14,128 nt of DNA from positions 1-14,128 of the forward strand of contig DCDZ01000034.1 of NCBI GenBank assembly GCA_002316675.1, given 5' to 3'. The notes beneath the pieces were generated by a model. It was not told the origin of the DNA and searched no databases. It was given only the letters and a program-made list of their open reading frames with translations. Of this stretch, positions 1 to 6,114 are shown one piece after another (within the stretch, counting starts at the first letter, position 1; each line of letters begins with the position of its first letter). The translations under genes were made by a program, and so were the position numbers. Source of the stretch: Tyzzerella sp. UBA1042. Its GTDB lineage: Bacteria; Bacillota; Clostridia; Lachnospirales; Anaerotignaceae.

Positions 1-19
1 TCGAGCCCTGTAACTCCCA
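1..19 (+). tRNA. 3' end of a tRNA, probably tRNA-Val, cut by window edge
   Basis: The first bases read as the end of a tRNA: a T-loop missing only its first T (TCGAGC), the 3' strand of the T stem (CCTGT), a seven-base acceptor strand (AACTCCC) and discriminator A. The implied 5' acceptor strand, GGGAGTT, and T stem, ACAGG, resemble clostridial tRNA-Val. The anticodon lies outside the window, so the identity is inferred. The next tRNA begins 24 bases on, which indicates a tRNA operon. Confidence 0.6.
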
Positions 20-43
20 TTTTTATGTCAAATATTTTCATTT

Positions 44-117
44 GGCGGAGTAGCTCAGTTGGCTAGAGCATGCGGTTCATACCCGCAGTGTCGGGGGTTC
101 AACTCCCTCCTCCGCTA
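44..117 (+). tRNA. tRNA-Met (CAT), elongator type
   Basis: A full cloverleaf can be drawn. The acceptor is 44-50 with 110-116, the D stem is GCTC/GAGC (53-56/66-69), the anticodon stem is TGCGG/CCGCA with loop TTCATAC, and the T stem is 93-97/105-109 around a TTCAACT loop. The anticodon CAT is at 78-80 and the discriminator is A117. It lacks the GGG/CCC anticodon stem and the mismatched first acceptor pair of an initiator. Its body closely resembles the Bacillus elongator tRNA-Met, so a lysidine-modified tRNA-Ile2 is less likely. CCA is not encoded. Confidence 0.93.
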
Positions 118-123
118 TTTTTT

Positions 124-147
124 GCATCCTGAAAAGGGTGCTTTTTT
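124..147 (+). terminator. Intrinsic terminator of the tRNA operon
   Basis: GCATCCT pairs with AGGGTGC (one G-T pair) around a GAAA loop and is followed directly by six T. It lies seven bases after tRNA-Met and ends the tRNA transcript. Confidence 0.85.
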
Positions 148-306
148 GTTAAATTAGAATTGTAAACAAGCATTTTTCTGCAAAGGAATTTATATTTTTG
201 CTTTAAAATTTATACTATCGATAAGTCATGAGCGCATAGACTTGAAAGATGTTCCATCGTATTCATCCCCTTGATAAAAAAGGGGAATTTACAATTTTTA
301 AAAAGC

Positions 307-334
307 TTGCAAATTGATTGAAATGGTGTAAAAT
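307..334 (+). promoter_or_regulatory. Candidate promoter for the flavoprotein gene
   Basis: TTGCAA and TAAAAT are separated by 16 bases, about 60 bases before the start codon. In the gene-free stretch upstream, a seven-base-pair hairpin (TCCCCTT/AAGGGGA, 266-286) without a proper T-tract is the only other structure seen. The promoter call rests on hexamer match and position only. Confidence 0.4.
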
Positions 335-393
335 AATTACGAACCTGTGATTGTTTAAAAATTTTCCAGATCATAGTATAAGGAGGTACAGAT

Positions 394-1026
394 ATGAAGG
401 TATTAATGGTAAATGGTAGTTCCAATTTAAAAGGCTGCACTTTTACTGCGTTGACAGAGGTAGGCAAGGCTTTGGAAAAGCAAGGGATTGCCTATGAAAT
501 TTTTCAAATAGGTCCCAAACCAATTAGGGATTGCATTGGCTGCGGTAAATGCCATGACGGAAAATGTATTTTTAATGATGATGACGTGAATCAGTTTCTT
601 GAGAAGGCACAGGAGGCGGATGCGTTCGTTTTTGGTTCACCTGTGTATTTTGCTCACCCCAGCGGTCGTTTGCTTTCTTTTTTAGACAGGGCTTTTTACT
701 GTTCAACCACTGCTGAGAAGCATCCGTTTCGCTTTAAGCCTGCTGCCGCCGTGGTTTCTGCAAGACGTGGGGGAACAACTGCCTCCGTTGATGTCGTTAA
801 TAAATATTTTACCATATGCATGATGCCCGTGGTGGCTTCAAACTATTGGAACATGGTGCATGGAAATTCTCCTGACGAGGTGATGCAGGATTTAGAGGGA
901 TTGCAAACCATGCGTAATATCGGAGAAAATATGGCGTGGATGTTGAAAAATATTGAATGCGGTAAAGCCAATGGTATACCTATGCCGTCTGTAGAGACTT
1001 CAAACAGAACAAATTTTATTCGATAA
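394..1026 (+). CDS. Iron-sulfur flavoprotein-like NAD(P)H-dependent FMN reductase
   Basis: This is a flavodoxin-fold oxidoreductase of about 210 residues. The N-terminus (VLMVNGSSN, residues 3-11) is the beta strand and phosphate-binding loop for FMN. Four cysteines at 47, 50, 53 and 58 form a compact C-x2-C-x2-C-x4-C cluster, as in the archaeal/clostridial iron-sulfur flavoprotein (ISF) group, where they bind a [4Fe-4S] cluster next to FMN. The segment around residues 80-86 (GSPVYFA) is the second flavin-contacting loop of the family. The ribosome binding site AAGGAGG precedes the ATG at good spacing. The gene stands alone, between the tRNA terminator and ispF. A cytoplasmic redox role is inferred from the family; the substrate is unknown. 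Family assignment is firm, cluster binding is likely, and the physiological role is open. Confidence 0.85.
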   Translation: MKVLMVNGSSNLKGCTFTALTEVGKALEKQGIAYEIFQIGPKPIRDCIGCGKCHDGKCIFNDDDVNQFLEKAQEADAFVFGSPVYFAHPSGRLLSFLDRAFYCSTTAEKHPFRFKPAAAVVSARRGGTTASVDVVNKYFTICMMPVVASNYWNMVHGNSPDEVMQDLEGLQTMRNIGENMAWMLKNIECGKANGIPMPSVETSNRTNFIR

Positions 1027-1071
1027 GTAAAAAATCAAATTAGAATGCCCAATAGCACATCTGCAATGAGG

Positions 1072-1100
1072 TTGGCAGAATTTTATCTGTAAGGTATAGA
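1072..1100 (+). promoter_or_regulatory. Candidate promoter for ispF
   Basis: TTGGCA and TATAGA are separated by 17 bases and lie about 80 bases before the ispF start. The -35 overlaps a weak TCTGC/GCAGA hairpin that may help end the preceding gene's transcript. Support is from hexamers, spacing and position only. Confidence 0.5.
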
Positions 1101-1177
1101 AGATGAAACAAAATTAAATTGTATTGGATGGTAAAGTTTTTTGTATCCAAGCATATTTTGAAAGTGAGGTTAAAAAT

Positions 1178-1651
1178 ATGCGCATTGGTTCTGGTTATGA
1201 TGTTCATAAATTAGTCAAAGGGCGCAAATTCATCCTTGGTGGTGTAGAAATTCCCTTTGCTCTGGGGCTGTTGGGGCATTCTGATGCGGACGTTTTGGTT
1301 CACGCCATTATGGACGCATTGCTTGGCGCAGCTGCCTTAGGAGATATCGGGAGACATTTCCCAGATTCCGCCATAGAATATAAGGATGCAGACAGCATTC
1401 AATTATTGTCTGAAGTTTTGTGCTTGCTTTCCGAAAGAGGTTATTGTATAATTAACATTGATGCAACAATTATAGCGCAAAAACCGAAATTGGCCCCTTA
1501 TCTTTCCGAAATGTGCAAAAATATTGCCACTACCTTGGAATTAAACGAGGACCAAGTGAATATAAAAGCTACAACAGAAGAAGGCTTAGGATTTACTGGT
1601 GCGGGAGATGGCATTGCTGCCACTGCCGTGTGCTTGATCGAAAACAAATAA
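1178..1651 (+). CDS. ispF: 2-C-methyl-D-erythritol 2,4-cyclodiphosphate synthase
   Basis: IspF makes the cyclodiphosphate of the MEP pathway from CDP-methylerythritol phosphate, releasing CMP, and supplies isoprenoids for quinones and undecaprenyl carriers. The 157 residues match the family length. Metal ligands are visible at D8 and H10 (GYDVH) and H42 (the last residue of HSDADVLVH), and the C-terminal signature TTEEGLGFTGAGDG is intact. The frame is open 54 bases further upstream, but the family start MRIGSGYDVH and the GTGAGG ribosome binding site at 1164-1169 select this ATG. The partner ispD, often adjacent in Firmicutes, is not in the window. The enzyme is a cytoplasmic homotrimer in characterised relatives. 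Nothing is odd apart from a promoter-like element inside the gene. Confidence 0.97.
   Translation: MRIGSGYDVHKLVKGRKFILGGVEIPFALGLLGHSDADVLVHAIMDALLGAAALGDIGRHFPDSAIEYKDADSIQLLSEVLCLLSERGYCIINIDATIIAQKPKLAPYLSEMCKNIATTLELNEDQVNIKATTEEGLGFTGAGDGIAATAVCLIENK
1424..1452 (+). promoter_or_regulatory. Promoter-like element inside ispF
   Basis: TTGCTT and a perfect TATAAT are separated by 17 bases inside the ispF coding region, about 200 bases before the T-box leader. It could feed cysE independently of the ispF promoter. No better promoter was found just before the leader. Such matches also occur by chance in AT-rich coding DNA. Confidence 0.3.
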
Positions 1652-1654
1652 GAA

Positions 1655-1966
1655 AAAGGTTATGATGGAAAAGAGTAGTTCTTTTTTGCCTAACAGAGAA
1701 TAGCGGCCTTGGTGCAAGGTGATGAGATTTGAGGTCATGAAAACATGATTTTATCTGTCAGCATCTTAAAATACTTGGGTGGGAGCTGCTTATAGGTCGA
1801 GGAGGATGAAGTGCGTTCCTGAACCGAACGGGCGAATTTTTTAGTAGTCCGTATCCGATGACAACGTTATAGTCCAAAAGTGGGGCGGTGTTGGCCGTCT
1901 AATTAAAGTGGAACCGCGGAGAAGAAATAGCTTCGTCTTTATTTGTATAAGGACGGAGTTTTTTTA
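1655..1966 (+). promoter_or_regulatory. T-box leader, probably sensing uncharged tRNA-Cys
   Basis: The leader starts with the T-box-type 5' sequence ATGATGGAAAAGAGTAGT. It carries the conserved GAA...AGTAG...CGTTA stretch (1822-1888) and the T-box motif TGGAACCGCGG (1909-1919). The bulge TGGA is complementary to a UCCA tRNA end, that is, a tRNA with U73, as tRNA-Cys has. A TGC triplet at 1812-1814 sits where related leaders carry the specifier codon; another TGC lies at 1787-1789. The 3' antiterminator strand CTTCGTCTTT is shared with the following terminator, so the two folds exclude each other. Uncharged tRNA would favour the antiterminator and expression of cysE. T-box identity is very secure. 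Cysteine specificity rests on U73, the TGC triplet and the downstream gene. Confidence 0.93.
1931..1965 (+). terminator. Regulatory terminator of the T-box
   Basis: CTTCGTCTTT (1931-1940) pairs with AAGGACGGAG (1949-1958), with two G-T pairs and an eight-base loop, followed by seven T. It competes with the T-box antiterminator for the same 5' strand. Confidence 0.9.
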
Positions 1967-2044
1967 TTTTTTCAAAATAGAATCATTTTTCAAAACAAGC
2001 GGAGTATTTTTATTGGGATGAAATGAAAAATAGGAGGAGTTCGT

Positions 2045-2608
2045 ATGTTAAAGGATGCAATCAGGTTGATCAAAGAGAAAGACCCTGCGATTAAAAGCAA
2101 TATTGAGGTTTTTTTATATCCCAGCTTTTGGGCGGTGAATAATCATAGAATTGCCCATGGACTGTATAAAAAACATCGTTATTTTTTAGCAAGGTTGGTT
2201 TCCCAATTTTCCCGCTTTATTACGGGAATTGAAATTCACCCGGGTGCAACCATCGGTAAAAACTTTTTTATTGACCATGGCATGGGCATTGTCATTGGCG
2301 AAACTGCCGAAATTGGGGATAATGTGATGCTGTATCACGGCGTAACGCTAGGCGGAACGGGCAAGGATAAGAATAAACGCCATCCAACCGTGGAGGATAA
2401 CGTAATGATTGGCGCGGGTAGCATTGTTTTGGGCCCTGTTACCATAGGCAAAAATTCAAAAATCGGTGCCGGCTCTGTTGTGATTCAAGATATTCCCGAA
2501 AATGTGACTGCAGTAGGCTCCCCGGTCATGGTGGTAAGAAAAGACGGTGTCCGCATTTCTCCTGTTGCACCGGAGACGTTGACGGGCTACAAAAGAAGAG
2601 CGGTATAA
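2045..2608 (+). CDS. cysE: Serine O-acetyltransferase
   Basis: CysE transfers acetyl from acetyl-CoA to L-serine, giving O-acetylserine, the first step of cysteine synthesis. The 187 residues have a short helical N-terminal domain (about 1-60) and a left-handed beta-helix of hexapeptide repeats (about 62-165). Catalytic histidines correspond to H78 (FIDHGMG) and H113 (KRHP), and the GVTLGGTG loop is present. The protein is shorter than the enterobacterial enzyme because the N-terminal domain is reduced, which is common in Firmicutes. The ribosome binding site AGGAGGAG (2032-2039) is strong. No cysK (O-acetylserine sulfhydrylase) is nearby, so the second step must be encoded elsewhere. The T-box upstream makes expression respond to tRNA-Cys charging. 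Confidence 0.96.
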   Translation: MLKDAIRLIKEKDPAIKSNIEVFLYPSFWAVNNHRIAHGLYKKHRYFLARLVSQFSRFITGIEIHPGATIGKNFFIDHGMGIVIGETAEIGDNVMLYHGVTLGGTGKDKNKRHPTVEDNVMIGAGSIVLGPVTIGKNSKIGAGSVVIQDIPENVTAVGSPVMVVRKDGVRISPVAPETLTGYKRRAV

Positions 2609-2653
2609 AACTTTAGAATCCCATGGAAAATATAAGTATTTTTTAGAAATTTG

Positions 2654-2662
2654 TGATATAAT
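2654..2662 (+). promoter_or_regulatory. Extended -10 promoter for cysS
   Basis: TGATATAAT is a perfect extended -10 element, in the gap after cysE. No convincing -35 hexamer is seen 17 bases upstream, which extended -10 promoters tolerate. Transcription from here would start near 2669 and bypass the cysE T-box. Confidence 0.6.
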
Positions 2663-2679
2663 TACGAAACAGAGAAATT

Positions 2680-2747
2680 GAATGCGAAAGCTTTTTCGGA
2701 AACGGCCCCTATGTTTTTGTTTTACTGGGGTGTTCCGGAGGACATTC
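2680..2747 (+). other. Structured leader of cysS
   Basis: Nested pairings are visible: GAATG (2680-2684) with CATTC (2743-2747), CGGAA (2697-2701) with TTCCG (2733-2737), and CCCC (2706-2709) with GGGG (2727-2730). An alternative small hairpin, CGAAA/TTTCG (2685-2698), would compete with the second helix. There is no good T-tract, so it is not an ordinary terminator. The region also contains a 36-codon frame (2682-2792) with two TGT codons in the hairpin loop. Its function is unknown. Confidence 0.4.
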
Positions 2748-2797
2748 GTTTTGCAGAATATTAATATGAGAATATTTTTCGGGAGAGGATGAAACAT

Positions 2798-4204
2798 ATG
2801 AAGGTTTATAATACCCTTACAAGACAAAAGGAAGAATTTGTACCCTTGGAGGAAGGCAAAGTCAAAATGTATGTTTGCGGCCCCACGGTGTATGATTATA
2901 TTCACATTGGAAATGCCCGCCCCTATGTTGTGTTCGATACGGTCAGACGTTATTTAGAATATAAAGGCTATGAAGTGACTTATGTGCAGAATTTTACGGA
3001 TGTGGACGATAAGATTATTAATCGGGCAAGCAAAGAGCATAGCACCATGCAGGAAATTTCAAATAAATATATTCAGGAGGCTTTCCATGATGCGGATGGG
3101 CTGAATGTAAAGCGGGCGACCATCCACCCTCGTGTGACAGAGGAAATGGATTTGATCATTCAGATGGTAAATGATCTGATAGAAAAAGGCTATGCCTATG
3201 AGGATAAAGGAACGGTATATTTTGATACGAAAAAATTTCCCGACTATGGCAAGCTTTCCCGTAAAAATTTAGATGAATTGATTGCTGGAGGCAGTGATCG
3301 TGTTTCTGTGGATGATGCCAAGAAAAATCCGACGGATTTTGTGCTTTGGAAACCGAAAAAAGAAGGAGAACCCAGTTGGTCATCTCCTTGGGGGGAAGGC
3401 AGACCGGGTTGGCATATAGAGTGCTCTGTTATGGCAAAGCATCACTTGGGGGAAAGCATTGATATCCACGCAGGCGGAGAGGACTTGGTGTTCCCCCATC
3501 ATGAAAACGAGATTGCCCAGAGTGAGGCCTGCAATGGGCACCATTTTGCCAAGTATTGGCTCCACAATGGGTTTATTACCGTGGATAATGAGAAGATGTC
3601 CAAATCCTTAGGAAATTTCTTTACGGTAAGAGATATTGCCGCGCAATTCCCTTATGAGGTGATTCGTTTCTTTATTTTGAACGGACATTACAGAAGCCCC
3701 ATTAACTTCAGCCGAGAACTGATGCAGGCCTGCCAAAATGGACTGGAACGAATTAAAAATGCCAGAAAAGAGCTTGCCTTCTATATTGAGAATGCACCGG
3801 AAGAAAAGCCAATAGAGGAGGATAAAGTGCAGGAGCTGCAAAGCTATCAGAAGCAGTTTGAGGCGGCAATGGATGATGACTTTAATACTGCCGATGCCAT
3901 TTCCGTGATTTACGAATTGGTGCGTACCAGCAATATTGCTGTCAAGGCTGCTGTTTCTAAGGAATATGCTATAAAAATTCAGGATATGTTGGATCACTTG
4001 TGCGGCGTATTGGGCATTGCTGAGATGGAGGAAGATGCCGTTTCTGAGGAAGATACAGAAAAAATTGAAGCTCTGATTGCAAAAAGAGCCGAAGCGAAAA
4101 AAGCGAAGGATTTTGGCGCTGCGGATGCAATCAGAGACGAATTGACAGCCATGGGAATTACCATTAAGGACACCCGTCAGGGCGTACAATGGTCAAGAGG
4201 TTAA
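2798..4204 (+). CDS. cysS: Cysteinyl-tRNA synthetase
   Basis: CysRS attaches cysteine to tRNA-Cys in the cytoplasm. It is a class I synthetase of 468 residues, the usual length. The signature CGPTVYDYIHIGN (residues 27-39) holds the first zinc-binding cysteine and the HIGH-type motif HIGN. Further zinc ligands are in HIECSVMA and FPHHENEIAQSE, and KMSKS is at 266-270. The C-terminal helical anticodon-recognition region follows. An ATG nine bases upstream is in frame, but the ribosome binding site GGGAGAGG (2781-2788) is too close to it. It is correctly spaced for this ATG, which also gives the family N-terminus MKVYNTLTR. The gene follows cysE after 189 bases containing its own promoter and a structured leader, and its tail meets mrnC. 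Confidence 0.97.
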   Translation: MKVYNTLTRQKEEFVPLEEGKVKMYVCGPTVYDYIHIGNARPYVVFDTVRRYLEYKGYEVTYVQNFTDVDDKIINRASKEHSTMQEISNKYIQEAFHDADGLNVKRATIHPRVTEEMDLIIQMVNDLIEKGYAYEDKGTVYFDTKKFPDYGKLSRKNLDELIAGGSDRVSVDDAKKNPTDFVLWKPKKEGEPSWSSPWGEGRPGWHIECSVMAKHHLGESIDIHAGGEDLVFPHHENEIAQSEACNGHHFAKYWLHNGFITVDNEKMSKSLGNFFTVRDIAAQFPYEVIRFFILNGHYRSPINFSRELMQACQNGLERIKNARKELAFYIENAPEEKPIEEDKVQELQSYQKQFEAAMDDDFNTADAISVIYELVRTSNIAVKAAVSKEYAIKIQDMLDHLCGVLGIAEMEEDAVSEEDTEKIEALIAKRAEAKKAKDFGAADAIRDELTAMGITIKDTRQGVQWSRG

Positions 4205-4206
4205 GT

Positions 4207-4632
4207 ATGGATTTGCAGGAGTTAGATTTAATTTTAGGCGGCAGAGGAGAGGTTGATCCCAGAGGGATGTCCCCCCTTGGCCTAGCCTATATTGGGGATG
4301 CGGTATATGAAATACTGGTGCGTTTGACGGTATTGACCGACGGGAATGCGCCGGTAAACCGACTCCATAAAAAAGCAAAGGATTTGGTGAATGCCAAGGC
4401 GCAGGCGGAGATGTATTTTCGCATTGCAGACCAGCTGAATGAGGAGGAAGCCGCTGTTTTTCGCAGAGGGCGGAATGCAAAGTCTTTTACCACCCCAAAG
4501 AATGCAGATTTAATGGATTATCGCCATGCCACAGGCTTGGAAGCCTTATTGGGGCATTTATATCTAAAAGGGGAAAAACAGCGGGCTATCAGCTTGTTTT
4601 CTATGGGTATGCAGGCTATACTAAAAGGATAG
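4207..4632 (+). CDS. mrnC: Mini-ribonuclease 3 (23S rRNA maturation)
   Basis: Mini-III is an RNase III catalytic domain without the double-stranded RNA-binding domain. In Bacillus it trims the ends of the 23S rRNA precursor as a dimer. The 141 residues contain the first catalytic motif, LAYIGDAVYE (acidic D31 and E35), and the second, GLEALLG (E112). A second ATG lies 18 bases upstream, overlapping the end of cysS. The start given here has AAGAGG (4195-4200) at proper spacing and begins just after the cysS stop, so the two genes are effectively contiguous and probably translationally coupled. The position between cysS and rlmB is the conserved Firmicute order. A hairpin follows the stop codon. 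Confidence 0.93.
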   Translation: MDLQELDLILGGRGEVDPRGMSPLGLAYIGDAVYEILVRLTVLTDGNAPVNRLHKKAKDLVNAKAQAEMYFRIADQLNEEEAAVFRRGRNAKSFTTPKNADLMDYRHATGLEALLGHLYLKGEKQRAISLFSMGMQAILKG

Positions 4633-4637
4633 AGGTC

Positions 4638-4672
4638 AGCCGAAGGAGGGAGAGAAGCCTGTTCCTTCGGCT
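4638..4672 (+). other. Ten-base-pair hairpin between mrnC and rlmB
   Basis: AGCCGAAGGA pairs perfectly with TCCTTCGGCT around a 15-base loop. The sequence after it (TTCTAACTT) is a poor T-tract, so it may be a leaky terminator or an RNA stability or processing element within the operon. Confidence 0.55.
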
Positions 4673-4727
4673 TTCTAACTTATCCGTTGTTCTGTAAGCA
4701 GCAAGAAGAAAAGCAGGAGGTTTCTCA

Positions 4728-5492
4728 GTGGAAAATAAGGAAAGAGAATATAATGAAAATCAGGTAGAGGGCAGAAATGCCATTTTGGAGGTATTAAGAA
4801 GCGGCAGAGATATGGAAAAGCTGTTGGTGCTAAAGGGAAATTTAGAGGGTACCATCAGAAGAATTATGGCTATGGCCTCGGAAAAAGGTGTGGTGATTCA
4901 AGAAATCAGCCGCCAGAAAATGGACGAGCTCTCCCAGACAAAAAATCATCAAGGTGTTATCGCATTGGTATCCGCCCATGCTTATGTTGAAATAGAAGAT
5001 ATTTTGGCCATTGCCAAAGAACGGGGAGAGGATGCCTTTGTTCTTTTGCTGGACGGAATTACAGACCCTCATAATTTGGGCGCAATTATGCGTACTGCAG
5101 AGTGTGCCGGCGTTCATGGTGTGGTTATTCCAAAGCGACGCTCGGTGGGCCTGAACGCAACGGTAGGCAAGACCTCCGCAGGCGCTATTGAATATATGCG
5201 TGTAGCCCGTGTGACCAATATTGTAAAGACAATGGAGCAGTTGAAAAAAGAAGGCCTTTGGATTGCCTGCGCAGATATGAAGGGCTTGGATCATTTTGAT
5301 ACAAATATGAAGGGGCCTCTGGCCCTTGTCATTGGCAGCGAGGGTGATGGGGTAAGCAGACTGGTGAAGGAAAAGTGTGATTTTACCGTTTCTATTCCCA
5401 TGTATGGAAAGATTTCTTCCTTGAATGCCTCTGTGGCCGCCGGCCTTTTGATGTATGAAGTGGTCCGTCAAAGAAAATTTGAAAAAGAATAG
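4728..5492 (+). CDS. rlmB: 23S rRNA (guanosine-2'-O)-methyltransferase, TrmH/SpoU family
   Basis: This SPOUT-class enzyme transfers a methyl group from S-adenosylmethionine to a ribose 2'-OH in 23S rRNA; E. coli RlmB modifies G2251. The N-terminal substrate-binding domain (about 12-85) begins with GRNAILEVLRSG. The knotted catalytic domain has all three motifs: DGITDPHNLGAIMRTAE (from residue 109), IGSEGDGVSRLV (202-213) and SIPMYGKISSLNASVAA (222-238). The start is GTG, chosen for the perfect AGGAGG seven bases before it and the family N-terminus. At 254 residues the length is normal. The family also includes tRNA and resistance methyltransferases, but the position next to mrnC matches B. 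subtilis yacO, so rlmB is preferred. Confidence 0.92.
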   Translation: MENKEREYNENQVEGRNAILEVLRSGRDMEKLLVLKGNLEGTIRRIMAMASEKGVVIQEISRQKMDELSQTKNHQGVIALVSAHAYVEIEDILAIAKERGEDAFVLLLDGITDPHNLGAIMRTAECAGVHGVVIPKRRSVGLNATVGKTSAGAIEYMRVARVTNIVKTMEQLKKEGLWIACADMKGLDHFDTNMKGPLALVIGSEGDGVSRLVKEKCDFTVSIPMYGKISSLNASVAAGLLMYEVVRQRKFEKE

Positions 5493-5532
5493 CTGAGAAT
5501 ATAGCCTAATTTTAGATAAGTAAATTGTGGTT

Positions 5533-5561
5533 TTGCAAAATGTGACAAAGTGTGTTACGCT
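5533..5561 (+). promoter_or_regulatory. Candidate promoter for yacP-sigH
   Basis: TTGCAA and TACGCT are separated by 17 bases, with a TGT extension before the -10. The -35 sits in the 10-base palindrome TTTTGCAAAA (5531-5540). The -10 hexamer is weak, so this is a moderate call. Confidence 0.4.
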
Positions 5562-5562
5562 A

Positions 5563-5575
5563 TTGTGTATCACAA
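5563..5575 (+). promoter_or_regulatory. Operator-like dyad at the yacP start region
   Basis: TTGTGTATCACAA is a perfect five-base inverted repeat with a three-base centre, at the predicted transcription start of the candidate promoter and 20 bases before the start codon. A second TGTGA lies upstream at 5541-5545. The binding protein is unknown. Confidence 0.35.
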
Positions 5576-5595
5576 GGCAGAATGGAGGAGCGCTT

Positions 5596-6114
5596 TTGCA
5601 AAAAGAATTCTTATTGGTGGATGGCTATAATATCATCCATGCTTGGGATGAGTTAAAGGAACTGGCGCAGGAAGTAAGTTTGGAAAGTGCAAGGCAAAAG
5701 CTGATGGATATCCTCTCAAATTATAGAGGCGTGAAAAAAACCACAATTATCTTGGTGTTTGACGGCTATTTGGTGAAAGGGAACATTGGGTCGGTAAATC
5801 CATACCTTAATATTTATGTTGTATATACCAAGGAGGCGGAAACCGCAGACCATTATATTGAAAAGGTGGTTACTGCTATGCCCAAGCATTATAGTGTGCG
5901 TGTTGCTACAGGGGATGGGCTGGAACAGCTGATTGTTTATGGGCAGGGCGCAACGAGAATGACGGCAAAAGAGCTGAGAGCTGAAATTCAAGGGGAAGCG
6001 GAGTATTTAAGGGAACGTTTTATAGAAAACAGACCGCCCAAAAATAATCTGCTGTCAGATCATCTTGACCGGGAGGCGTTGGAATGGATAGAAGCGTTGC
6101 GGAGAAAAAAATAG
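5596..6114 (+). CDS. yacP: NYN-domain ribonuclease, Rae1/YacP family
   Basis: The protein is homologous to B. subtilis YacP (Rae1), which cleaves certain mRNAs in the ribosomal A site. The 172 residues match that family. The PIN-like NYN fold is marked by LLVDGYNIIHAW with acidic D9, ILVFDGY with D56, ETADHYIE with D84, and ATGDGLEQ with D106. The C-terminal half is basic and helical. The frame is open further upstream from a GTG at 5527, but that has no ribosome binding site. The TTG used here follows GGAGGAG by five bases and gives the family N-terminus QKEFLLVDGYNII. The end overlaps sigH by 31 bases, implying coupled expression. A TTG start suggests modest translation. Confidence 0.9.
   Translation: MQKEFLLVDGYNIIHAWDELKELAQEVSLESARQKLMDILSNYRGVKKTTIILVFDGYLVKGNIGSVNPYLNIYVVYTKEAETADHYIEKVVTAMPKHYSVRVATGDGLEQLIVYGQGATRMTAKELRAEIQGEAEYLRERFIENRPPKNNLLSDHLDREALEWIEALRRKK

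Noticed and set aside
210..467. An 85-codon minus-strand frame before and into the flavoprotein gene
   Set aside because: No recognisable domain and no convincing ribosome binding site, and it overlaps the promoter and start of the flavoprotein gene.
1787..1789. TGC in GAGCTGC as the T-box specifier
   Set aside because: GAGCTGC resembles a conserved structural segment of other clostridial leaders whatever their amino acid, so TGC at 1812-1814 is the better candidate. Not fully excluded.
2456..2905. A 149-codon minus-strand frame across the cysE-cysS gap
   Set aside because: It is a shadow of cysE and cysS, antisense to strong family matches, and its translation resembles no known family.
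4842..5573. A 243-codon minus-strand frame opposite rlmB
   Set aside because: It is antisense to a gene with all SPOUT motifs. The length only reflects codon use on the other strand.
5527..5595. GTG start for yacP at 5527
   Set aside because: No ribosome binding site, and it lies within the candidate promoter. TTG at 5596 has GGAGGAG and gives the family N-terminus.
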